Source: Omnitrophica WOR_2 bacterium RIFCSPHIGHO2_02_FULL_52_10 (GTDB taxonomy: Bacteria; Omnitrophota; Gorgyraeia; Zapsychrales; Zapsychraceae). From it: a stretch of DNA of 10,582 nucleotides. Below, piece by piece: positions 1-6,310 of this stretch (position 1 is the first letter of the stretch; every line of letters starts with the position of its first letter). Below the pieces are notes generated by a model, which made no database searches, was not told where the DNA came from, and was given only the letters and a program-made list of their open reading frames with translations. The translations under genes and the position numbers were made by a program. The stretch lies in the NCBI GenBank assembly GCA_001805655.1, contig MHGR01000018.1, positions 1-10,582 on the forward strand. The letters run 5' to 3'.

Positions 1-11
1 TAAATACATTC

Positions 12-63
12 AGAGGAAGCCATTACTGTGCCGACTTCCTCTAAAACTTTTAAGGAAAGTCGG
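12..63. repeat. Two overlapping, competing inverted repeats
   Basis: The 8-bp arm agaggaag (12-19) pairs with cttcctct (35-42). The arm ccgacttcct (31-40) pairs with aggaaagtcgg (53-63), with one bulged base. Positions 35-40 belong to both hairpins, so only one can form at a time. No T-tract follows either stem, so neither looks like a standard intrinsic terminator. The arms were read directly from the sequence; any regulatory role is inference. The repeat lies downstream of the ykgJ remnant with respect to that gene's minus-strand direction. Confidence 0.6.
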
Positions 64-355
64 CCTGCATAGGAAAGGAGTTTTCTAGCAGCATTCGCTT
101 TTTATACTTTCCTATGCTGTACAAAACACACGGCCCGGCAAAACTTGCTTCTTTCGCGCGGTCATACCAAAAATTCGCCTGCCGGTTGCCCATCAAATAC
201 TCGGCCAAAGGGAGCATTTCCAGGACCGTCGTTTCCACCTTGGGGGTCAAGCAGCACTGCCCGCAGCCATTCCGGCAGGAGAGCGAAGTCCGCTTGCGGA
301 ACGAGGCCACGGAGGCGTCCACGCGCCCGAACAGCCGCTTAATTTGTCTGAGCAC
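50..355 (-). pseudogene. YkgJ-family cysteine-cluster protein, truncated remnant
   Basis: The minus-strand frame is open from 526 to 50 (158 codons from the ATG at 526), but only the middle part looks like a protein family member. The entry is drawn from a GTG at 353-355, which gives 101 residues. The diagnostic part is the CRNGCGQCC cluster followed by a P-x-V-E-x-T-V-L-E-M-L-P-L-A stretch and then GPCVLY, as in YkgJ/PF03692 proteins that bind Zn or an Fe-S centre through clustered cysteines. Family members normally continue after this point with a second cysteine block (of the kind GRCxxYxxRPxxCR). Here the frame runs instead through an inverted repeat and stops after about 23 unrelated residues, so the second metal-binding half is missing. 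Codons upstream of 355 fall in repeat sequence and do not look coding. It is most likely a non-functional remnant. A short expressed protein from the ATG at 526 is possible, but no ribosome-binding site is visible there. Confidence 0.55.
67..117. repeat. Perfect 11-bp inverted repeat at the ykgJ truncation point
   Basis: gcataggaaag (67-77) and ctttcctatgc (107-117) are exact reverse complements, separated by 29 bp. The inner edge of the right arm falls within about two codons of where the ykgJ remnant stops resembling its family (after Gly-Pro-Cys-Val-Leu-Tyr, the Tyr codon being 119-121). This suggests the repeat, or the event that made it, replaced the gene's 3' part. It could be the footprint of a small non-autonomous element. 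No target-site duplication was recognised. Confidence 0.65.
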
Positions 356-390
356 GGTCCGTGTCTTTTGGCTATTGTTACTGCAGACCA

Positions 391-488
391 CCGCATTAGT
401 AATGGAACCAGCGCATCTTTCACAACTCGTTGGAGCGGTGGCAGTATTGACGTCCGCAAAGGTTCCATTACCTATGCGGACGTCAATA
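391..488. repeat. Interleaved inverted repeats with a composite arm
   Basis: Arm A (391-409, ccgcattagtaatggaacc) is the reverse complement of 461-479 at 17 of 19 positions. Arm B (445-458, tattgacgtccgca) is an exact reverse complement of 475-488. The complementary arms of A and B overlap at 475-479, so 461-488 is one composite arm that can pair with either A or B but not both fully. The order A-B-A'-B' is crossing rather than nested, unlike integron attC folds. The segment 391-458 begins and ends with ccgca, and the composite arm reads as the junction that would form if that 68-bp segment were joined end to end. No T-run follows on either strand. Confidence 0.6.
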
Positions 489-576
489 TATGGGCGACAA
501 ATAGTTGAAGGGTTTGAACCACTCATTGGGGGGACCGGAACAAAAACGCATTCACACTCGCTCTTGGATTTTCATC

Positions 577-604
577 ATGTTATCAAAAAAAGGGCTTTTG
601 TCAA
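577..604 (-). promoter_or_regulatory. Candidate sigma70-type promoter toward the ykgJ remnant
   Basis: On the minus strand there is a perfect TTGACA -35 hexamer (604-599), then a 16-bp spacer and TAACAT (582-577, 4 of 6 matches to TATAAT). Transcription would begin near 570 and run leftward through the interleaved repeats into the ykgJ remnant. The -35 match is strong and the -10 only fair, in an AT-rich setting where chance matches are common. Confidence 0.35.
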
Positions 605-631
605 CATTTCCAAATTCTCTGCAGGAATTTC

Positions 632-659
632 TTTACGATTTCCGGCGGTATGCTATGCT
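632..659 (+). promoter_or_regulatory. Weak candidate promoter for the MFS gene
   Basis: TTTACG (632-637) and TATGCT (654-659) are spaced by 16 bp, each with 4 of 6 matches to the sigma70 consensus. If real, the transcript would start near 666. That would favour the ATG at 683 over the upstream in-frame ATG at 650. The match is too weak to be trusted alone. Confidence 0.2.
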
Positions 660-682
660 TTGGGATACAGTCTTCCATTGCC

Positions 683-1999
683 ATGAGTATTTCCGACCAC
701 CATAAAAATCCAAGCCTGAAGGATTCCTACAGGGCCGGCATTTTCGGATGCGTCATGTCCGGCCTGACGCAGAATTACTTCTCGCCGTTTTTGCTGGCGC
801 TCGGCGGGGGCGCGGCCCATATCGGCCTGCTCAACAGCCTCACGAACCTGGTGGCGTCCGCCTCGCAGCTTCCCAGCGACACATTAACCCGGCACTTCCG
901 CTCCCGGCAGGTCATCACGGCCGTCTTTGTTTTTCTGCAGTCCGTGACCTTGCTCCTGCTCGCCTGGATCGCGCTGGCGCATGTTGCCAACTTGTATCTG
1001 ACCATCGCCGTGATCACCTGCTTCAGCGGTTTCGGGGCGGTGGTGCAGCCCTGCTGGATCAGCATGCTTTCGGACATGGTGAGCCAGCACCGGCGGGGGA
1101 AATATTTCGGGTGGCGCACACGCCGGCTCGGAACAACCATCATCGTCTCGACCCTGCTCACGGGGCTGGCGTTATATTATTTCGAGCGCCTGGATATCGC
1201 GCTGGGGTTTTTCTGCGTGTTCGCCGCGGCGGCCGCCACGCGTTTCCTGTCGTTTTTATACATCCGCAAGATGGTCGACCCTCCCCTGCAGTTCACGCAG
1301 GAAAGTCACTTCAACCTCTGGGATTTTCTCTCCAAGATAAAAAGCAGCAATTTCGCGCAATTTGTTTTCTTCACGGCCGGCGTTAATTTCGCCGTCAACC
1401 TGGCCGCTCCCTTTTTCACCGTCTTCATGCTCCAGGACCTTGCCCTGAATTATATCGAGTTCACGCTCATCAATCTGGCGGCGCCCGTCGTGCTGTACAC
1501 CATCATCGAGCGCTGGGGGCATCACGCCGATCTGGTCGGGAACATCAAGGTCCTGCGGGTGGTCGCCCCGCTGTTTGGGCTGATCCCGCTGTTGTGGATC
1601 GTGAACCAAAGTACCGTCTATCTTATAGGCGTTGAAATGCTGGCCGGCTTCCTCTGGGCCGGGTTCAACCTGTCCAGCTCCAACTTCATCATGGACGCGG
1701 TCACCCCGGAAAAGCGCACGCGCTGCATCGCCTATTTTCACGTCATCAACGGCGCGGCCCTGGCCTTGGGCGCCTTCTGCGGGGGACACTTGATCCCGTT
1801 CCTCCCGGAATTGCGGGGATACAAAATCTTAACGCTCTTCGCTATCTCTTCTGGTTTAAGAATCGTCATAGGGTGCCTCGCTCCGTTAAGGCTGAAAGAA
1901 GTGCGGCCGGTGACAAAAATCAGCCATCAAGAGCTGCTCTTCAGCATGATCGGCGTCAAGCCTATCGCCGGTATTGAGCGCAAAAATATTCAATTATAG
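683..1999 (+). CDS. Major facilitator superfamily (MFS) transporter
   Basis: This gives a 438-residue integral membrane protein from the ATG at 683. The frame also has an ATG at 650 that would add 11 residues of unlikely sequence (MLCFGIQSSIA), and neither start has a good ribosome-binding site. The length and the alternation of about 10-12 hydrophobic segments fit an MFS carrier. A loop reading SDTLTRHFRSRQV (residues 65-77) occupies the place of MFS motif A between the second and third helices. A degenerate counterpart, ERWGHHADLVGNIKVL (276-291), sits at the equivalent place in the second half. The cytoplasmic stretch SDMVSQHRRGKYFGWR (130-145) is typical of a branch of poorly characterised bacterial MFS proteins. 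A 25-residue soluble tail follows the last helix. The substrate cannot be read from sequence. The gene is 121 bp upstream of moxR on the same strand, so co-transcription is possible but not shown. Confidence 0.88.
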   Translation: MSISDHHKNPSLKDSYRAGIFGCVMSGLTQNYFSPFLLALGGGAAHIGLLNSLTNLVASASQLPSDTLTRHFRSRQVITAVFVFLQSVTLLLLAWIALAHVANLYLTIAVITCFSGFGAVVQPCWISMLSDMVSQHRRGKYFGWRTRRLGTTIIVSTLLTGLALYYFERLDIALGFFCVFAAAAATRFLSFLYIRKMVDPPLQFTQESHFNLWDFLSKIKSSNFAQFVFFTAGVNFAVNLAAPFFTVFMLQDLALNYIEFTLINLAAPVVLYTIIERWGHHADLVGNIKVLRVVAPLFGLIPLLWIVNQSTVYLIGVEMLAGFLWAGFNLSSSNFIMDAVTPEKRTRCIAYFHVINGAALALGAFCGGHLIPFLPELRGYKILTLFAISSGLRIVIGCLAPLRLKEVRPVTKISHQELLFSMIGVKPIAGIERKNIQL

Positions 2000-2039
2000 G
2001 ACGGGACTCGGCTGCCGATTTTCCGCCATAAACTTCAGT

Positions 2040-2079
2040 TTGCACAACTTTGCTGTTTACTTTAAAACAGCGATATGTT
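2040..2079 (+). promoter_or_regulatory. Candidate promoter/operator region before moxR
   Basis: The 121-bp gap is AT-rich compared with its flanks. Two weak sigma70-like pairs can be read: TTGCAC (2040-2045) with TAAAAC (2063-2068), 17 bp apart, and TTGCTG (2050-2055) with TATGTT (2074-2079), 18 bp apart. Overlapping them is a dyad, gctgttt (2052-2058) and aaacagc (2065-2071), with exact 7-bp arms and a 6-bp centre. That is a shape common for dimeric repressor sites. As RNA it would be a short stem without a following U-run, so a terminator for the MFS gene is unlikely. Confidence 0.3.
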
Positions 2080-2120
2080 ACTTTGAAGGCGATACCGGAC
2101 AGCGCTCCCGGAAACACGGC

Positions 2121-3068
2121 ATGAACTCACCAACCACGAACGCCAGCGGCCAGATGCAGGCCATTATCGCCAACCTCGGCCGGGTCATTCAGGGGAAGGA
2201 AGACAAGATCGAGCTGCTTGTCCTGGCCCTGGTGGCCGGCGGGCATATCCTCATCGAAGACATTCCCGGCGTTGGAAAAACCACGCTGGCCCGCAGCCTG
2301 GCGAAATCGGTCGACGGAAAATTCTCACGCATTCAATTCACCCCTGACCTGCTCCCCACGGACATCACCGGCATCAACGTTTACCAGCAGTCGAGCGGGA
2401 CATTCAAGTTCAAGAGCGGGCCTGTGTTCTCCAATATTCTGCTGGCGGATGAAATTAACCGCGCCTCGGCGCGCACGCAGTCGGCCCTGCTGGAGGCCAT
2501 GAGCGAGGAGCACGTCACCATCGATGGGCAGGCGCACCCCCTGCCGCAGCCTTTTATCGTCCTGGCCACCCAGAACCCCGTGGAATACCACGGGACATAC
2601 CCGCTGCCCGAGGCCCAACTGGACCGGTTCATGCTGCAGATCGACCTGGGGTATCCGCCGCTGGTCATCGAGCAGTCCCTGGCCATCCACCGCTCCAGCC
2701 GGGACCCGGTCGAGGCGATCAGCAGGGTGATTTCGCTCGATGAGCTCATCCGGCTGCGCGCCAGCGTCGACCGCGTGAAGGTGGAAAAATCCATCAGCGA
2801 ATACCTGCTGCAGATCGTAACGGCGACGCGCCGGCACCCCCATGTCCGGCTGGGCGTCTCGACGCGCGGCACGCTCCTGTACGCGCGCATCGCCCGCGCG
2901 CTCGCCATCCTTAAGGACCGCGATTACGTGATCCCCGAAGACATTAAAAAACTGGCGATCCCAGTGATGTCGCACCGCATCCTGCTGAACACCAAGGCGC
3001 AATACGGCGGTATCACGACTGCCAACATCATCGAAGAGATCCTCGGTCTCGAACAGGTCCCCCGCTGA
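2121..3068 (+). CDS. MoxR-family AAA+ ATPase
   Basis: This 315-residue cytoplasmic AAA+ ATPase is of usual MoxR length. Visible motifs are Walker A GVGKTT (residues 50-55), Walker B ILLADE (106-111) followed by the MoxR signature INRA, sensor 1 in LATQNP (148-153), the arginine region EAQLDRF (164-170) and sensor 2 in GVSTRG (245-250). A C-terminal lid domain follows. MoxR ATPases act as chaperone-like remodellers paired with DUF58/VWA proteins. The start is set at the ATG 2121, where CGGA lies 8 nt upstream. The frame is open back to an ATG at 1974, but that extension would overlap the MFS gene and adds about 50 residues unlike any MoxR N-terminus. The stop codon overlaps the next gene's start by one base (TGATG), so translation is probably coupled with the DUF58 gene. 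Confidence 0.95.
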   Translation: MNSPTTNASGQMQAIIANLGRVIQGKEDKIELLVLALVAGGHILIEDIPGVGKTTLARSLAKSVDGKFSRIQFTPDLLPTDITGINVYQQSSGTFKFKSGPVFSNILLADEINRASARTQSALLEAMSEEHVTIDGQAHPLPQPFIVLATQNPVEYHGTYPLPEAQLDRFMLQIDLGYPPLVIEQSLAIHRSSRDPVEAISRVISLDELIRLRASVDRVKVEKSISEYLLQIVTATRRHPHVRLGVSTRGTLLYARIARALAILKDRDYVIPEDIKKLAIPVMSHRILLNTKAQYGGITTANIIEEILGLEQVPR

Positions 3069-4312
3069 TGCCGCGGCAAGAATGGTCTTTCCTCATGCCG
3101 GCCGAGGACCACAAACAGGTCAAATGGTTCCTGGCGTATTGCCAATCCCGGCTCACGGTCTGGGGCATTATCCTCTTTATGATCACCGTCATCGGCACGG
3201 CGATTTCCTCGGTGGGCACGCATATCTCCGCCTACTTCCTCCCGAGCTTCATCCTCTCCCTTTTGATCACGGCCCAGGTCTTATCACTTTTCTTCCGGCC
3301 GAAGCTCGAGGCGAGGCGGTTCCTGCCGCCGGTCATTAACGCCGGAGGACATTGCCTGTATCAAGTGGTCGTGCACAATACCGGCCGGCGCATCATCCGC
3401 AATCTTGCCGTCTTTGAAGACTGCCTGCCGTACGGCCTGTACGCGGCGCTCGGCCACCCTGAATATAGAAACACCGTTGACTGGCTTGAGCCGGGGAAAA
3501 CGGCAACGCTCACGCTGGCCCTGCGCACGCCCCGGCGCGGGACGTATGAGCTTCTTCCTTTAATTGCCGGCAGCAGTTTCCCGTCAGGAATCATGCGCTC
3601 AATGGTCCGCGCCGGAGGAAGGGTCCGTCTCATCGTTTATCCGCGGTTCATCCGCCAGGCCGGTTTTCAGGTGCGGGTCAAGCGGCAGTTCCAGCCCGGC
3701 GGCATCTCGTTGAGCTCAAAGGTGGGCGACTCCAACGAATTCTCCAGCACGCGCGAATACCGCCAGGGCGACCGGCTGCGCGACGTGCACTGGGCCTCTT
3801 CGGCGCGGGCCGGCAAGCTTATCGTCAAGGAGTATGTCGAGGAATATTTCGTGCGCGTCGGCTTGTTTCTGGACACGGAATTGAAGCGCTTTGAAAAGCA
3901 TAAATGTTTCGAGGGCCGGATCTCCCTGTGCGCCGGCATTGCCGACATGCTTTGCGCCAGCGATTACATCATGGATCTGTTCGTCAGCGACGAGCACCAG
4001 CAGCACATCCAGGCCGGGCGGGGCGTCGCGCCGTTTGACCGTTTTTTGGAGCTTCTTTCGGCCATCGAAGGCGACCGGGACGTCCGTTTTGACGCCGCGG
4101 CCGCCCGCATCAAGGATTTCGCCCGCGAGCTGTCCATGCTCATTCTTTTCTTGAAGGATTGGGACGGCCGGCGCGCCGCATTCGTTCAGAGCTTGAAGGA
4201 GCTCGGGGTCAGGACCCGCGTCATCATTGTCCGCGACCGGCCCACGGCCGTTGCGGTCCAAGAACCCGATGTTACCGTTTACAAGACCGATGAGCTTCAG
4301 TCCATCACATGA
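3068..4312 (+). CDS. DUF58 domain protein, partner of MoxR and the transglutaminase
   Basis: This 414-residue protein has two membrane segments near the N-terminus (about residues 31-50 and 56-76), then a beta-rich extracytoplasmic or juxtamembrane region. The DUF58 (PF01882) core is at 219-258, where G-D-x-x-E-F-x-x-x-R-E-Y-R-x-G-D and V-H-W-A-S-S-A-R are seen, followed by LIVKEYVEE. The segment after it has a VWA-like layout, but the metal site is incomplete: Asp269 is present in LFLDT while the expected serines are absent. DUF58 proteins are commonly encoded between moxR and a TgpA-type transglutaminase, as here, and are thought to bridge them; their biochemical role is not settled. The start overlaps the moxR stop by 1 nt and the stop overlaps the next start in ATGA. 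An in-frame ATG at 3095 is a less likely alternative start. Confidence 0.9.
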   Translation: MPRQEWSFLMPAEDHKQVKWFLAYCQSRLTVWGIILFMITVIGTAISSVGTHISAYFLPSFILSLLITAQVLSLFFRPKLEARRFLPPVINAGGHCLYQVVVHNTGRRIIRNLAVFEDCLPYGLYAALGHPEYRNTVDWLEPGKTATLTLALRTPRRGTYELLPLIAGSSFPSGIMRSMVRAGGRVRLIVYPRFIRQAGFQVRVKRQFQPGGISLSSKVGDSNEFSSTREYRQGDRLRDVHWASSARAGKLIVKEYVEEYFVRVGLFLDTELKRFEKHKCFEGRISLCAGIADMLCASDYIMDLFVSDEHQQHIQAGRGVAPFDRFLELLSAIEGDRDVRFDAAAARIKDFARELSMLILFLKDWDGRRAAFVQSLKELGVRTRVIIVRDRPTAVAVQEPDVTVYKTDELQSIT

Positions 4313-6303
4313 CCAAACAGTATTTTAATACGGCATTACTGCTGTTCTGCGCCTGGACCGTTTACGGCTCCTGCCAGGGCGACACGCTCCTCCCCAGGCT
4401 GGCCGGACTGATGATTATTGCCACTCTGCTGACGCGGCTGCGCTCCGGAGACAAGCATTACGCGTTCTTTGCCCGTTGGCCCCTCTCCGTGATCATATTC
4501 GCTTCCCTCGCCGGCGGGTTCACCTGGCGGGGCATGTTTCCGCCGCCGCAAGAGGCGGCTTCGCCGTTTCCGGCCGTGACCGCCGCCTTTCAGTCGGCGT
4601 CGGTCTTCGCCGCCCTCCTGATCTGGCTCAAGCCCTTTGCCTGGAAAAATCTTTACCAGCTGTTTTTTCTCTCCTGGCTGACCGTCGCGGTCTCCATTAA
4701 CGTCCCGTTCACCGGCTCCATGCTGATTATGTTCTGCGCCTTCTGCGTCATCGCCGTCGCAGTAGTGATTCTCCACACTTCACAAAAGCCGGAAGATAAA
4801 AATTATGTTTTGCGTTATTACCGTGATTTTAGCCTGTTCGCGCTTGTGCTCGTTATGCTCACCACGGGGCTATTTTACGGCATATCGCAAACCATCGTCA
4901 TTGCTGACCAGGTGTTCATGGACCTGGTGAGCGATTACATCATGCCCAGGCATTACACGAACTTTTTGAGTATTGAGCCGCTCATGCGGCTGGGGTCGCC
5001 GGGGAGAAGCGCCTGGGACAAGCGCCCGGTGCTCGAGCTGAGCGCCCCCGGCATCGGGGGGTTTTATCTGAAAACGCAGATCTTCGAGGATTTCAACGAC
5101 GGCGTTTGGCTTGAGCAAAAAAACATCGAGAAAAATCCGCTGCCTGACACCTTGTTTGCGCACATGATCAACGGCCGGATGACCATGTTCACCGCGTTTG
5201 AGAACATCATCCCCTCCCCGACCGGAATCGCCGCCGCTAGAGCCAACTCAAAATTCACCAAAAGCAAGGATAGTATTCTCTACGCCGAAGATGAGCAGCG
5301 CACGCGCATGCTGCAATTTTCCATGTCCCTGGAGAAGGTTGCGGGTAGGCTTACAGCGAAGGAGCGCCGCCGAAATACTGCTATCCCCGCGGAAATCGCC
5401 CATGCGCTAAAAATGCTGTCAACGCTGTTGATAGGAGGCGAAACGGATAAACGCCGGAAGGCCGAGCTCCTGCAAAACTTCTTCCTGGAGCATTTCAGGT
5501 ATTCTTTAAACGTCAATTACGCGGCGGACAACGAGGGCCTCATCCGGATGATTGTCGAAAAGCGGCCGGCCTACTGCACCTATTTTGCCACGGCCCTGAC
5601 GATGCTCCTGCGCGCCCAGGACATCCCCGCGCGCGTGGCAACGGGTTTTTTGGTGGACGAGCGCATCAGCCCCAACAGCGATAAACTGCTGGCCCGCGTC
5701 TTCGACGCCCACGCCTGGGTCGAGGTCTTTCTGAAGGAAACCGATCCCGCGACCGGTCGGGAAGTCACCCGCTGGCAGATCATGGACCCCACACCGGCCG
5801 GTGAGCGCGCGCAGGCCATCAAGGACTCCGTGGTGGATATCTCAAAAATCACGGAGAATATTTGGCTGGCCGCCCTGCGCTTCAGCGCTTTCATGGAAAA
5901 CCTGGACAGGGAAAAACTTAAAAAGAACATGCTGCTCACTCTTGTGCTAATCATGCTGGTGATCAACGGCAAAAAGATTTGCCTGGGAGCCTTGAGCCTC
6001 ATCAAATCCGTAAACAGAGCAAGGCCGTTGAGGCGGGAAAAGTCCGACCCGCTGCGGTCGGTTTACCTGCGCTATGAACAATGCCTGAAAACAGCCTTCG
6101 GGGAAACCCGGGGCGCCACGGACACCGATGCCGAGGTCATCCATCGCCTGAAAACGGGCCCGCATGTCCCGGAGGGGACGATCGCGAAAGCGGAGGCCTT
6201 TATCGGCGAATATCATGCCGCGCGTTTCGGATTTAGGAAAAATGCGGATTTTGAACAGCTCATCGGGGATCTCGAGCAGGCCATGTCGGCCGACCGCTCA
6301 TGA
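4309..6303 (+). CDS. TgpA-like membrane transglutaminase
   Basis: This 664-residue protein has the three-part TgpA layout. The N-terminal half has about six or seven hydrophobic segments (residues 7-200). A large region outside the membrane then carries a transglutaminase-like domain (about 380-500), and one more membrane helix (about 538-555) leads to a C-terminal DUF4129-like tail (about 580-655). The papain-like triad is intact: Cys423 in PAYCTYFATA, His468 in DAHAWVEV and Asp493 in WQIMDPTP, all in expected contexts, including the family's IPARVATGF (439-447). In characterised relatives such as Pseudomonas TgpA the catalytic domain faces the periplasm; the natural substrate is unknown. 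Whether this enzyme crosslinks, hydrolyses or amidates cannot be told from sequence. It overlaps the DUF58 gene by 4 nt (ATGA), with no strong ribosome-binding site of its own, which suggests translational coupling. It ends 7 bp from a convergent gene with no visible terminator between them. Confidence 0.92.
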   Translation: MTKQYFNTALLLFCAWTVYGSCQGDTLLPRLAGLMIIATLLTRLRSGDKHYAFFARWPLSVIIFASLAGGFTWRGMFPPPQEAASPFPAVTAAFQSASVFAALLIWLKPFAWKNLYQLFFLSWLTVAVSINVPFTGSMLIMFCAFCVIAVAVVILHTSQKPEDKNYVLRYYRDFSLFALVLVMLTTGLFYGISQTIVIADQVFMDLVSDYIMPRHYTNFLSIEPLMRLGSPGRSAWDKRPVLELSAPGIGGFYLKTQIFEDFNDGVWLEQKNIEKNPLPDTLFAHMINGRMTMFTAFENIIPSPTGIAAARANSKFTKSKDSILYAEDEQRTRMLQFSMSLEKVAGRLTAKERRRNTAIPAEIAHALKMLSTLLIGGETDKRRKAELLQNFFLEHFRYSLNVNYAADNEGLIRMIVEKRPAYCTYFATALTMLLRAQDIPARVATGFLVDERISPNSDKLLARVFDAHAWVEVFLKETDPATGREVTRWQIMDPTPAGERAQAIKDSVVDISKITENIWLAALRFSAFMENLDREKLKKNMLLTLVLIMLVINGKKICLGALSLIKSVNRARPLRREKSDPLRSVYLRYEQCLKTAFGETRGATDTDAEVIHRLKTGPHVPEGTIAKAEAFIGEYHAARFGFRKNADFEQLIGDLEQAMSADRS

Positions 6304-6310
6304 ATACCGA

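Larger units (their letters stand above)
356..682. other. Non-coding, repeat-rich gap
   Basis: This 327-bp stretch lies between the ykgJ remnant and the MFS gene and holds no convincing gene. It contains the interleaved inverted repeats at 391-488, a candidate minus-strand promoter at 577-604 and a weak plus-strand promoter just before the MFS start. Base composition is more AT-rich than the flanking genes, especially 540-640. The open frames that cross it on both strands have no recognisable domain or start signal. Confidence 0.6.

Noticed and set aside
391..510. Possible integron attC site, because of the inverted repeats and the cacaactcgttgg string
   Set aside because: No matching RYYYAAC/GTTRRRY core pair was found, and the arms cross (A-B-A'-B') instead of nesting as attC arms do.
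490..530. tRNA-like TpsiC segment (GGTTCAAACC on the minus strand)
   Set aside because: The stem around the loop does not pair, and no acceptor, D or anticodon arm could be placed.
581..604. Intrinsic terminator from the A-run, gggc and T-run
   Set aside because: The possible stem is only about 5 bp with a 2-nt loop, and the same bases are better read as a -35 region.
114..686. 190-codon open frame on the plus strand
   Set aside because: It runs antisense to the ykgJ remnant and through the repeats, with no recognisable domain or start signal.
1974..2120. In-frame N-terminal extension of moxR
   Set aside because: It overlaps the MFS gene end, crosses the AT-rich promoter-like gap and adds sequence unlike MoxR N-termini; the ATG at 2121 gives the family's normal length.
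2325..3002. 225-codon minus-strand frame inside moxR, and similar long ones at 1256-1789, 3716-4261 and 4336-4776
   Set aside because: All lie antisense to well-supported genes and have the skewed Arg/Gly/Asp-rich composition typical of shadow frames in GC-rich DNA.
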